Assembly: GCF_000012825.1 (NCBI RefSeq)
Contig: NC_009614.1
Coordinates: 1,984,001-2,048,000 of the forward strand
DNA from: Phocaeicola vulgatus ATCC 8482
Lineage (GTDB): Bacteria > Bacteroidota > Bacteroidia > Bacteroidales > Bacteroidaceae
DNA: 64,000 bases
Direction: 5' to 3'
Position 1 is the stretch's first letter, and the number at the start of each line of letters is the position of its first letter. Of the stretch, positions 8,589 to 17,011 are shown one piece after another. Both the position numbers and the translations under genes were made by a program. The notes below the pieces were generated by a model. It ran no database searches, was not told the DNA's origin, and was given only the letters and a program-made list of their open reading frames with translations.

Positions 8589-9452
8589 ATGAACATGCAA
8601 GAAGCAAAGAACATCAGGCTTGTTGATTTTTTAGCCGGATTCGGACATGAACCGGTAATGCAGCGTGGGAACAGCGTATGGTATAAATCGCCCTTCAGAA
8701 CGGAAAAGGAGGCCTCTTTCAAGGTAGACCTCCATAAGGAACTGTGGTATGACTTCGGACTGGGAAGGGGTGGGGATATTATAACGTTGGCCAAGGAGAT
8801 TTATCGGACACAGGACATAAGCCATGTGTTACGGTGTATTGAGGATAAAAGGACGGTTTTGAAACCGGTTACTGTATCCTGCCCTTTTGAAAAAGCGTAT
8901 CCCGCCTTTCAGGACTTGAAAATCACTCCTCTTGCCAACCGGATACTGCTTACCTATCTGGAGGAAAGGTGCATTGATACGGAAACGGCCCGAAAAGTAT
9001 GCAAGGAGGCTCATTTTAATCGGAACGGGAAGAATTATTTTGCCATCGCTTTCCCTAATATTTCCGGAGGGTACGAAATCAGGAACAGGTATTTCAAGGC
9101 TTGTATCGCTCCCAAGGACATCACCTGTATTATTAGCACGCCGGAGAGCAGGATTTGCTATATTTTTGAGGGGTTTATAGATTTTCTGTCTTTCAGGCTG
9201 GCTTTTCCATCTTTGGAAGAGGGGGATTATATAGTGTTGAATTCTGTCAGTAACTTACAGAAGGCTTTTTCTTTCCTTTCACGATATGACGGCATCTGTT
9301 GCTGTCTGGACAATGATACCGCCGGAAAAAATGCGGTGCAGGCATTAAAGGACAAATACGGAATCCGTATATGCGATCTTTCGCATGAATATTCCGAATA
9401 TAAGGATCTGAATGAATATCTGTGCGGGAAAAACAATCAGCTCCATATATAA
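8589..9452 (+). CDS. Toprim-domain DNA primase of a mobile element
   Basis: A 287-residue DnaG-like primase. The N-terminus resembles a CHC2-type domain (YKSPFRTEKEASFKVD, WYDFGLGRGGDII) but lacks the zinc-binding cysteines. A toprim core follows, with the Glu motif in YIFEGFIDFLSF (about residue 195) and the DxD-type motif in CCLDNDTAGKNA (about residue 240). Such small primases are common in Bacteroides mobilizable and conjugative elements, where they prime the transferred strand. Start chosen at the ATG after the promoter at 8514-8545; a phased-repeat operator lies upstream. Confidence 0.85.
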   Translation: MNMQEAKNIRLVDFLAGFGHEPVMQRGNSVWYKSPFRTEKEASFKVDLHKELWYDFGLGRGGDIITLAKEIYRTQDISHVLRCIEDKRTVLKPVTVSCPFEKAYPAFQDLKITPLANRILLTYLEERCIDTETARKVCKEAHFNRNGKNYFAIAFPNISGGYEIRNRYFKACIAPKDITCIISTPESRICYIFEGFIDFLSFRLAFPSLEEGDYIVLNSVSNLQKAFSFLSRYDGICCCLDNDTAGKNAVQALKDKYGIRICDLSHEYSEYKDLNEYLCGKNNQLHI

Positions 9453-9497
9453 TAGAGGTATTGAAAAGACTGTTTGATGATATATCCTTATTTTTAT

Positions 9498-9515
9498 CCT
9501 GCCGCATGTGGCAGG
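9498..9515. terminator. Short hairpin between convergent genes
   Basis: CCTGCC / GGCAGG stem with a 6-base loop between the primase stop and the convergent DUF4121 stop. The weak flanking T/A runs make this a tentative bidirectional terminator. Confidence 0.35.
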
Positions 9516-9548
9516 AAGCAGGGTGATTTTTAATGTGGCGATACTGTG

Positions 9549-10328
9549 TTAATAGTAGAATGTGGTCAGATGTGTTTTATGATCTTTTACAATCTTTACT
9601 TTCTGCATCTGTCCGTATATTTCACGCACGGATACCGGACAGTTCATCTTTTCCCACTCTTCCGGGGAAATCCTCATATCGGAATGCCTGAAACATAGTA
9701 TGACCATCTCCTGGGAATCCTCTTCTACGAATATGAAACCTTCATGGTCATTGACAAACTGCTTGAGTCCATCCTCATCCTTACAGGATATTTCTCCGAT
9801 GTACATATCCCCGCCCGACCGGGTGTTTTTGCGGATATGGATTTTGAACCATTCCTGACTTTCCGGCTGTTCAGGTGCGCCACATTCCCACAGGGCTACT
9901 TTCGCATCGTAGTAAACTTCCCCGTTTTCACATGCCCCGTAATGTCCCCAGTGCTTGAAACGGCCGGTAGTCCAAGTCTTGAACCTTACATCACCGGTCT
10001 TTATCAGCACGCACTCGCCGCCATGCATATCGCATTTGATGCCCTTCTTATCCCAGGACACGAATGGGACACGGGAGAAATTCCGGAGCACAATGTTATC
10101 TCCATACACGGCATCTACGAAGAACGGCCGGGAACGTTCACCGTATCCAGAAATAAAGAACAGGCTGTCACCTGTACGGGGATATCGGTTGGAACGTGTT
10201 TTTTCGATGTGTTCCACCATTGTGTTCACTTTCTCTATGTCTTCCCGGACAAGCCCGTGTATCCGGTCATACCAGTAGTTCAAACGGATGAATGTTTCCT
10301 TGCAATACTTGTTTTTTGTTTGAATCAT
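9549..10328 (-). CDS. DUF4121-like protein of Bacteroides mobile elements
   Basis: A 259-residue protein that I associate with DUF4121, a family of unknown function found in Bacteroidales conjugative elements. Recognisable stretches include WYDRIHGLVREDIEKVNTMV and FISGYGERSRPFFVDAVYG. No catalytic motif, signal or membrane segment is evident. The open frame extends upstream to 10511, but that part reads through a conserved structured DNA/RNA element (10384-10535), so the start at 10328 (MIQTKNKY) is preferred. The structured element would then be its leader or upstream DNA. Confidence 0.6.
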   Translation of the reverse strand: MIQTKNKYCKETFIRLNYWYDRIHGLVREDIEKVNTMVEHIEKTRSNRYPRTGDSLFFISGYGERSRPFFVDAVYGDNIVLRNFSRVPFVSWDKKGIKCDMHGGECVLIKTGDVRFKTWTTGRFKHWGHYGACENGEVYYDAKVALWECGAPEQPESQEWFKIHIRKNTRSGGDMYIGEISCKDEDGLKQFVNDHEGFIFVEEDSQEMVILCFRHSDMRISPEEWEKMNCPVSVREIYGQMQKVKIVKDHKTHLTTFYY

Positions 10329-10383
10329 GATCTTTTTTATTTTATGGTTAAACATGCCCGGCTTTGGTAAAGCCGGTATTTCT

Positions 10384-10535
10384 TTTCTTACATGCATCCG
10401 TTTGTCTTTTGCCCTGATTGTGCAAGGCTTGGCGAAAAAATACCGCGGCGAAGCGAGGATGATTTTTTCAGCCAACCGGTCCGAAGGACCGCCTTGCACG
10501 ATCAAGGGCAAAAGGCTACCTTTGCAGGTAAGAAA
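10384..10535. ncRNA. Three-way-junction structured element, copy 1
   Basis: A long imperfect stem folds in nested order: TTTCTTACATGCA with TGCAGGTAAGAAA, then TTTTGCCC through GCAAGGC (10407-10427) with GCCTTGC through GGGCAAAA (10491-10513). Inside are two arms: TTGGCGAAAAAAT paired with ATTTTTTCAGCCAA, closing the loop ACCGCGGCGAAGCGAGGATG, and GGTCC-GAA-GGACC. Copy 2 at 25331-25505 keeps the loop and junction sequence while the stems differ in compensating ways, so the fold itself is selected. Whether it acts as RNA (leader of the minus-strand gene) or as DNA cruciform is unknown, as is the strand. Confidence 0.65.
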
Positions 10536-10674
10536 TAGAAATGCGGAACATTGCTTGATTCTAAGGTGGAAAAACTTTAACCCGCTAACCTGATATATCT
10601 ATCAAAAATTCTTTGCTATCCTCTGAAAAATGTAATATTTCCCTTGGATTATCATCGAAAAAGTGTGTTATATA

Positions 10675-10706
10675 TTGGTTCCTATCCTCGAAAAAATGTA
10701 TCTTTG
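10675..10706 (+). promoter_or_regulatory. Promoter of the AAA/DUF4143-TOTE operon
   Basis: TTGG (10675-10678), a 20-bp spacer and TATCTTTG (10699-10706) match the Bacteroidales consensus, 38 bp before the ATG at 10745. Confidence 0.6.
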
Positions 10707-10744
10707 CAAGAAACAAGTGAATAATTCTTATTTTGAAGGAATCG

Positions 10745-12043
10745 ATGAAACGGAAGATTATACAACAGTTGAAACTTTGGAAAGATAATCCTGCGAGAAA
10801 ACCTTTGATACTGTTAGGTGCTCGTCAGGTTGGTAAAACTTGGGTGATGAAACATTTTGGTCTGACTGAGTTTGAGAACGTAGCCTACATCAACTGTGAT
10901 GTCGAGCCACTGGCCAAGGAGTTATTTGCAGCCGACTATAACATCCCCCGTATTTTGCTGACACTTCAGGCTATCACAGGAACGAAGATTGAAGCAGGAA
11001 AAACGTTGATTGTATTCGATGAGTTGCAGGAGGTGGAACGGGGATTGCATAGCTTGAAATATTTTCAGGAAAATGCGCCTGAATATCATGTGATGGCGGC
11101 TGGCTCCTTGTTGGGAATTACTTTGGGGAAAGGTCAGTCCTTTCCAGTGGGTAAGGTAAATGTAATGCATCTATATCCGATGGATTTTGAAGAATTTCTG
11201 ATGGCTGCCGGCGAAACTGATTTGTGCGATTTGTTGCATCAGCCCGATTGGGAAATTTTAAAGATTCTCAGTTTAAAATATGTTGATTTGCTTCGCCAAT
11301 ACTATTATGTAGGTGGCATGCCTGAAGTGGTGGATTGTTTCTTTCAGCATCAAAACTTGCAGGAAGTACGTGACAAACAGACTGAAATCCTGGATGCTTA
11401 TCGGCGGGACATCTCCAAGCATACGACACCTACTGAAAGTATACGTATCGGACAAGTGCTGCAATCCTTGCCTTCGCAGTTGGCCAGGGAGAACAAGAAA
11501 TTCATCTATAATGTGTTGAAGAAAGGAGCCAGAGCTACGGAATATGAACTCGCCATTCAGTGGCTGATGGATGCAGGTCTGGTACATAAAGTCAGCCGGG
11601 TAAAAGAGCTGCAGATGCCTGTCAAATTTTACGAAGATCTGGGTGCCTTCAAATTATTCCTGCTTGATTGCGGTCTTTTAGGTTGTATGACCGAGGCGCC
11701 CGCCAGCCAAATGCTGGTAGGAAATAATGTATTCAAGGAGTTCAAGGGCGCTTTTACCGAACAGTTTGTCTTGCAGCAATTAGTGGCCCAAGGCTTTTCG
11801 CCCTATTATTGGAGCAGTGACAAAACACCTGCGGAGATTGACTTTGTGGTACAGACGGAGCATCGCGTGATACCTGTGGAAGTGAAAGCCGAAGAGAATG
11901 TACGTGCGCGTTCCATGTCGGAATATATTAAAAAACATCCCGATTATCAGTTGAAAGGACTGCGCATCTCCATGATGGGTTATCAAGATCAGGGTTGGAT
12001 GGAGAATATTCCGCTGTTTGCCATTACGAAGTTCTTTGGATGA
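10745..12043 (+). CDS. AAA ATPase with C-terminal DUF4143 domain
   Basis: A 432-residue protein. Walker A (GARQVGKTWVM, about residues 25-35) and Walker B (LIVFDELQEV, about 88-97) define an AAA-like ATPase. The C-terminal DUF4143 part carries a PD-(D/E)xK-like signature (EIDFVVQ then VIPVEVKAEE). These proteins are very common in Bacteroidetes; their role is poorly known and often linked to mobile DNA. Start taken at the ATG at 10745; a TTG four codons upstream is also in frame. The stop overlaps the next gene's ATG by 4 bases (ATGA), which suggests translational coupling to the TOTE primase-helicase. Confidence 0.85.
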   Translation: MKRKIIQQLKLWKDNPARKPLILLGARQVGKTWVMKHFGLTEFENVAYINCDVEPLAKELFAADYNIPRILLTLQAITGTKIEAGKTLIVFDELQEVERGLHSLKYFQENAPEYHVMAAGSLLGITLGKGQSFPVGKVNVMHLYPMDFEEFLMAAGETDLCDLLHQPDWEILKILSLKYVDLLRQYYYVGGMPEVVDCFFQHQNLQEVRDKQTEILDAYRRDISKHTTPTESIRIGQVLQSLPSQLARENKKFIYNVLKKGARATEYELAIQWLMDAGLVHKVSRVKELQMPVKFYEDLGAFKLFLLDCGLLGCMTEAPASQMLVGNNVFKEFKGAFTEQFVLQQLVAQGFSPYYWSSDKTPAEIDFVVQTEHRVIPVEVKAEENVRARSMSEYIKKHPDYQLKGLRISMMGYQDQGWMENIPLFAITKFFG

Positions 12044-14910
12044 ATGGTACTTTTATGGATATGAGATACACCTATGAAGAACTTCGGGAGGCTTATCAAA
12101 ACCTTCTGAAGGAGAACGCTGTTTTGAATCAGGAGATTCAGCGCCTCAAAAGCGGGAATGCAGGGGGAGCTGTCGGATGTAGCACACTTCTCCCAAAGGA
12201 ACAGCCAGATGTCCGCCTGTCTTTAGAGGAGAAGGTAGCTTTGTTCAGGAGTCTGTTCCGAGGTAGGGAAGATGTATTTGCCCGACGTTGGTATAGCCGT
12301 ACGTCCGACAAGTCCGGATATCAGCCGGTATGTCTGAATGAATGGAATCGGGCATACTGTGACAAGAAGAAGTTTAAGTGTGCGGAATGTCCCCACCGCC
12401 AATTCAAGGCACTTTCCTATGAGGATGTGTATAAGCACTTGGAGGGAAAGCATCCGGAAGGGGGGGATGTAATAGGGGCATATGCTATTCTTCCTGATAA
12501 TACTTGCTGCTTCTTATGCGCCGATTTCGACGATAAATCCTGTGTCCATGGCTATCAGACTGATGTATTGGCCTATGTGAAGGTTTGCAAGTCATGGGGA
12601 ATACACTGTTATATGGAACGTTCCCGTTCAGGTAATGGAGCCCATGTCTGGATTTTCTTCGGGCAACCTGTACCTGCCGTAAAGGCAAGGAAGTTAGGCT
12701 TTGCCTTGTTGACTCATGCCATGGAGCGGAACGTGAAGTTGACTTTCAAGTCTTATGACCGTTTATTTCCGAATCAGGATTATCTCCCGGAGGGTGGATT
12801 GGGGAACCTGGTTGCTTTGCCTTTGCAGGGGCAAGCCCGTAAACTGGGCAATAGCGTCTTTGTCGATGAAGACTTTGTAGCCTTTAAGGACCAGTGGAGT
12901 TATCTGCAGCAGGTCGTTAAGGTTTCAGAGGAGGAAGTGGATGTCCTTCTTCAACGGAAAGGGCTCTCAACGGATATAGGCGGATTATCCACCACCAGTG
13001 AGAATGTTCCTTGGAAAGTGCCCGAAGTGCAGGCTGTCACCCGATATGATTTCCCCAAAACAATGAATATTGTCCGTTCCAATCGGATTTATGTGCCGTT
13101 GAAGGGCGTTTCAGGGAAAGTGCTGTCACATCTGAAGCGGGTCGCTTCGTTCAGGAATCCGGAATTCTATGCTAAACAAGGAATGCGCCTTTCTACCTAT
13201 AATATACCGCGTGTCATTTCCTGTGCGGAAGTTCTGGAGGATTATCTGGCATTACCTCGGGGCTGTGAGGATGCGGTGTTGGAACTGTTAAATGCCAATG
13301 AGGTAGCTTATTCCATTCAGGACGAGCGGGAAAAAGGGCAAGTTCTTATGGTACATTTCAAAGGGCAGTTACGTGAAGAACAAGCCGAAGCCGTACGCAT
13401 ACTGATGCAGCATGATCAGGGTATCCTGAATGGAACAACAGCTTTCGGCAAAACCGTAACAGCCATCGGCCTGATAGCAGAACGTAAGGTAAATACCTTG
13501 ATTCTGGTACATACAAGGACCTTGCTGGAACAATGGGAGGTGCGGTTGGAGGAATTTCTGGAGTTGGAATATCCGGTAGAAGAAGCCGTTCCGAAGCGGG
13601 GAAGGAAAAAGTATTTTTCTCCCTTTGGTACGTTAGATTCCAAAGGAAACAGCTTGCATGGATGGGTAGATGTCGCCCTCATGCAATCCTGCTTGACCGA
13701 TGAGGGGGTAAAGTCTTTCGTCCGCCGGTACGGCATGGTGATTGTCGATGAGTGCCATCATGTTTCTGCGGTCAACTTTGAGCAAATCTTGAAATCGGTT
13801 CCTGCCATGTATGTGTATGGGTTGACAGCTACTCCCATTCGGAAGGACGGCCATCAGCCTATTATTTTTATGCAGTGTGGGCCGATACGCTATTCGGCAG
13901 ATGCCAAAAGTCAAATAACCAGGCAGACTTTCAAGCGATGGCTGGTGCCTCGGTTTACAGCGTGCCGGGACCTTTTAGATGAACCGCCAATATACGCGCG
14001 AATCGTACAATCCCTTGCTACGGATGAACAGCGGAATGCACAGATTGTGGAAGATGTGCGTATGGTTCTGGCAGACGGACGGACACCGATCGTGCTGACC
14101 GCGCTCACTTCACATGTGGAGCGGCTGGGGCTGCTGCTTTCTGTATATTGCAGGCATGTCATTACCTTGGTGGGTGCCGAATCCATGAAGGAGAAGCGTG
14201 AAAAGATGGAACGGTTGGCAGCGCTTCCTCCAGAGGAGCCTTTGGTGATTGTGGCAACCGGACGTTATGTAGGTGAAGGCTTTGATTATCCTCGTTTGGA
14301 TACCCTATTCTTGGTTTCTCCTGTTTCATGGAAAGGCATTGTGGCACAATACGCCGGACGTTTGCACCGCGAGTATCATGGAAAGACTGATGTCCGCATT
14401 TATGATTACATCGACATTCACTTGCCATTGTGCGACCGCATGTACCAGCGCAGGCTGAAAGGATATGCGGCTATTGGCTATCAGTTGTTAGAGAAAGGAG
14501 TGCTTGTAACCGGTCATCATACGCAAAGTATATTTTCAGGTAATAACTATCTGTCCCCCTTGGTTGAGGATATAGCTCAAGCCAGACATACCGTAATTAT
14601 CTCTGTAACGAAAACCGGATTGAAAAAGCGTTCTCAATTAGGAATCGCCTTGAAGGAAGCTATGCAGCGGGGAGTACAGGTGGTTGTGTTCGTGAGAAAC
14701 AAGACTGAAGAAGCAGAGTGGTTGCAAAGGGAGGGTTTGACGGTTCGTGTATCCGAACGTTTGACCTTTCAATTGGTGATGATTGATAAAAAAAAGATGT
14801 GGTATGGCAGCATCAATTATATGGGTTATGCCACGGAAGAAGAGTGCGCAGTAAGGTTTTCTGATGAACACTTGACGGCGGAAATGCTGGATGTGTTGTA
14901 TGGTGAGTGA
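12040..14910 (+). CDS. TOTE-type primase-helicase-PLD conflict protein
   Basis: A 956-residue multidomain protein. After a short coiled-coil (YEELREAYQNLLKENAVLNQ) comes an archaeo-eukaryotic-type primase domain of the TOTE conflict class (about residues 60-320) with a Cys cluster (CDKKKFKCAECPHRQ) and the catalytic-type CADFDD near 161. An SF2 helicase follows, with Walker A TTAFGKT (about 466) and DECHH (about 569), then the second RecA fold (VATGRYVGEGFDYP). The last 120 residues resemble a PLD-family nuclease domain with a degenerate motif (LVMIDKKKMWYGSINYMG). TOTE proteins are proposed anti-element or element-borne conflict factors. The 4-base overlap with the upstream ATPase gene decides this start. 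Confidence 0.82.
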   Translation: MNGTFMDMRYTYEELREAYQNLLKENAVLNQEIQRLKSGNAGGAVGCSTLLPKEQPDVRLSLEEKVALFRSLFRGREDVFARRWYSRTSDKSGYQPVCLNEWNRAYCDKKKFKCAECPHRQFKALSYEDVYKHLEGKHPEGGDVIGAYAILPDNTCCFLCADFDDKSCVHGYQTDVLAYVKVCKSWGIHCYMERSRSGNGAHVWIFFGQPVPAVKARKLGFALLTHAMERNVKLTFKSYDRLFPNQDYLPEGGLGNLVALPLQGQARKLGNSVFVDEDFVAFKDQWSYLQQVVKVSEEEVDVLLQRKGLSTDIGGLSTTSENVPWKVPEVQAVTRYDFPKTMNIVRSNRIYVPLKGVSGKVLSHLKRVASFRNPEFYAKQGMRLSTYNIPRVISCAEVLEDYLALPRGCEDAVLELLNANEVAYSIQDEREKGQVLMVHFKGQLREEQAEAVRILMQHDQGILNGTTAFGKTVTAIGLIAERKVNTLILVHTRTLLEQWEVRLEEFLELEYPVEEAVPKRGRKKYFSPFGTLDSKGNSLHGWVDVALMQSCLTDEGVKSFVRRYGMVIVDECHHVSAVNFEQILKSVPAMYVYGLTATPIRKDGHQPIIFMQCGPIRYSADAKSQITRQTFKRWLVPRFTACRDLLDEPPIYARIVQSLATDEQRNAQIVEDVRMVLADGRTPIVLTALTSHVERLGLLLSVYCRHVITLVGAESMKEKREKMERLAALPPEEPLVIVATGRYVGEGFDYPRLDTLFLVSPVSWKGIVAQYAGRLHREYHGKTDVRIYDYIDIHLPLCDRMYQRRLKGYAAIGYQLLEKGVLVTGHHTQSIFSGNNYLSPLVEDIAQARHTVIISVTKTGLKKRSQLGIALKEAMQRGVQVVVFVRNKTEEAEWLQREGLTVRVSERLTFQLVMIDKKKMWYGSINYMGYATEEECAVRFSDEHLTAEMLDVLYGE

Positions 14911-15129
14911 GCAGATTTTGGGAGGAGAGAGTTTGCATCAACAATGGTAAGTGTTATACTGATGAGAAAGTTACTCATACAAGATGACCGATTTATCATA
15001 GCCCCATAAAGTTTCGGCCTGTTATATCAGAAATTCTTGATAATAAGTGACATTATATTGAAGATTAAAGCGTAATTATGATGCGTTATCAGTACAATGA
15101 CAGTTAAAAATAGAGATCGAGAAAGAAAA

Positions 15130-16209
15130 TTATGAAATAATTCTTCTAAACCGCTTACATGCTCGGGCACAACTGGGAGGCGTTTTTTGAGGAACACTTA
15201 TACTTTTCCATGCTCCGCAATTGGCATAACCATTACGGTTAGCCCACTGGAGATTGTATTCGCATTGAAAACAAGTGCGCGACGAAGGGTCTGACAATGC
15301 TTCCTGCTCATCAATTATTCTACGTTTTTCTATGGAGATTTTCAGCTCTTCTTCCTCCTTTTTCTTTCTTGCTTCAGCTTCTGACCTTTCCTTCTCTTTG
15401 ATTCGTTCCTTTCTCTCGTTCTCGGATTTAATACGTTCATATTCTTGCTGGTAATTTTGGAATAACTCAGACTTGCAGAGCCTATATTTATGTCCGCTTT
15501 CTTCAATGACTAAGTATTGATTTATACCTGTCAAACTGTAAACAGGAACACCTGCACAATGGTACGAACATCCCAATTCACATTGCCTGCATTCAGATTC
15601 ATCAACCACCCGTACGGGCTTTCCGGCCTTGTTGTACAAAGATCCTACTTGAGAAAAATAAGTCACGTTATTCATCCATTTCCTGTCCTTTGAAGAAGAT
15701 AACAGAAAAGATTCCAGTGTTTCCAGACTTTGGTTGGAAAGGTCTATTTCCAAGCAATTCATGTTCTTATAATCAATAGCGGTCTTGTGTTGGATCTTGT
15801 ACTGGAAAAGGAATTCAATAAGATATTGCTGACCTTCTTTTGTTGTCGCAATTACGTCCGGTTGTTTATCTGCCCGTTCAAAGCAACTGTCAATTCGTAC
15901 ATCAACGAATTCAATATCCATTTCAGGAAATATTCCATAATAAGAAGGTGCATGAATACGTTTTGCGTTTTGAATAATCTGCTCTGCCAATTTATACATG
16001 GTGACCACATAGCATATCTTAAGGTTGGCTCCACGTGTATCACTGTGATGGGCAAAACCGTGCTGTCTCACTTCACCGTGACGGGCAAGCAAGCGTTCGT
16101 GACAATAAGGACACTTGCATCCGCATTGAATACCTCTGGGCACGTTGTCAACATGGACCATCTTGCCTTGTTCATTTTCAGCCCAGGAGAAAACAAAGTC
16201 AATATTCAT
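15130..16209 (-). CDS. CoiA-like competence-family nuclease
   Basis: A 359-residue protein. The N-terminus has a zinc-binding CPYCHE with a following HGFAHHSD, as in the CoiA family, then a central nuclease-like core (KQPDVIATTKEGQQYLIEFLFQ, split here as PDVIA and IEFLFQ motifs, with Asp and Glu as likely catalytic residues). A highly charged coiled-coil of about 40 residues (SENERKERIKEKERSEAEA) and a C-terminal Cys-rich knob (CFQCEY, CGAWKS, CARACKR) follow. The family's role is recombination of incoming DNA in competence, but in Bacteroides it occurs in accessory islands. The small gene just upstream (16226-16552) may share the transcript, 16 bp apart. Confidence 0.65.
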   Translation of the reverse strand: MNIDFVFSWAENEQGKMVHVDNVPRGIQCGCKCPYCHERLLARHGEVRQHGFAHHSDTRGANLKICYVVTMYKLAEQIIQNAKRIHAPSYYGIFPEMDIEFVDVRIDSCFERADKQPDVIATTKEGQQYLIEFLFQYKIQHKTAIDYKNMNCLEIDLSNQSLETLESFLLSSSKDRKWMNNVTYFSQVGSLYNKAGKPVRVVDESECRQCELGCSYHCAGVPVYSLTGINQYLVIEESGHKYRLCKSELFQNYQQEYERIKSENERKERIKEKERSEAEARKKKEEEELKISIEKRRIIDEQEALSDPSSRTCFQCEYNLQWANRNGYANCGAWKSISVPQKTPPSCARACKRFRRIIS

Positions 16210-16225
16210 ACTTCAAGATTTATGT

Positions 16226-16552
16226 TTAATCAGTCAGGATTGAACTTTGGATAACTTTTCCAGTAAAGTCCGGCATTACGTCATACATTTTGCCGGACAA
16301 TTCTGACTGTTTGTTGAAAGAAATGCATCCATATTCCTCTTTGGAGTCGTGAAAGACACCAATAATCTGCTCGATGTATACATCGGCGGATTTTTTGTTT
16401 ATGAAATAGGCATCGAATTCCTTTAGGAACCGGGCCTTGACAACCGGTCTACATATTATTTTCTCTAAGAAGGAACGCAAATCCTTTTCGGGTATCTGCT
16501 GTAAAACCTCGATTATTTTTTCTTTCTTTATGCTGTTTTTCTTTTTTGCCAT
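16226..16552 (-). CDS. Small protein of unknown function
   Basis: A 108-residue basic N-terminus (MAKKKNSIKKEKIIEVL) followed by predicted helices and a beta-rich tail; no domain recognised. It is 16 bp upstream of the CoiA-like gene on the same strand and is probably co-transcribed. An IS element is inserted 36 bp before its start, so its native promoter has probably been displaced. Confidence 0.5.
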   Translation of the reverse strand: MAKKKNSIKKEKIIEVLQQIPEKDLRSFLEKIICRPVVKARFLKEFDAYFINKKSADVYIEQIIGVFHDSKEEYGCISFNKQSELSGKMYDVMPDFTGKVIQSSILTD

Positions 16553-16650
16553 GTTATAGTGTATAATAGGTTACAGTTCGGTTTTTGGGCTCAGCGGAAA
16601 TTTCTGGTTGGTAAGTTTTAAAATTAGCTATCTTTGCTTACCTTTGTTTT

Positions 16651-17001
16651 ATGAAACCCGAACGACTCCTTCGTGCCATCCTTCCGGATGTGCTTATAGA
16701 CAACTTTGATATTGTCAATTTCGACAAGAGTGCTGACCGTTTTGATATTTATCTTGATGAAAAAAAAGTTCAGCTAAAAGAAGATAAGACCAACCCGGAT
16801 ATCATATCCTATGGTTTTGGTGAGTACCGTACAATCCAAGACTACCCTATTCGTGGTCGCGCCACTTATCTCCATGTCCGTAAACGTAAATGGCTTGACA
16901 AGTCTTCCAATGAAATCTTCAGCTATGACTGGGATTTATCCGAATTTGACGGTACACGGCTCAATTCTGAGTTCGTTTCTTTTTTAAAAGAAGGAGATTG
17001 A
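16651..17001 (+). CDS. ISAon1-type transposase, N-terminal region protein
   Basis: A 116-residue protein that starts the transposase unit (MKPERLLRAILPDVLIDNFD). It recalls the separately encoded N-terminal DNA-binding part of ISAon1-group transposases. It ends 10 bp before the catalytic ORF, which is in a different frame. Either the two parts work in trans or ribosomal frameshifting near AAAAGAAGGAG (about 16985-16997) joins them. Confidence 0.8.
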   Translation: MKPERLLRAILPDVLIDNFDIVNFDKSADRFDIYLDEKKVQLKEDKTNPDIISYGFGEYRTIQDYPIRGRATYLHVRKRKWLDKSSNEIFSYDWDLSEFDGTRLNSEFVSFLKEGD

Positions 17002-17011
17002 ATCTACTCCT

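Noticed and set aside
9744-10370. A 208-residue plus-strand open frame opposite the DUF4121 gene
   Set aside because: It is the antisense of a gene with clear protein-like sequence, has no recognisable motif and no ribosome-binding or promoter support.
10698-10707. GTATCTTTGC as a CTnDOT-type attachment core (GTAnnTTTGC)
   Set aside because: It coincides with a good -7 promoter box at the correct distance from a -33 box and a gene start; the two consensus sequences overlap by nature.
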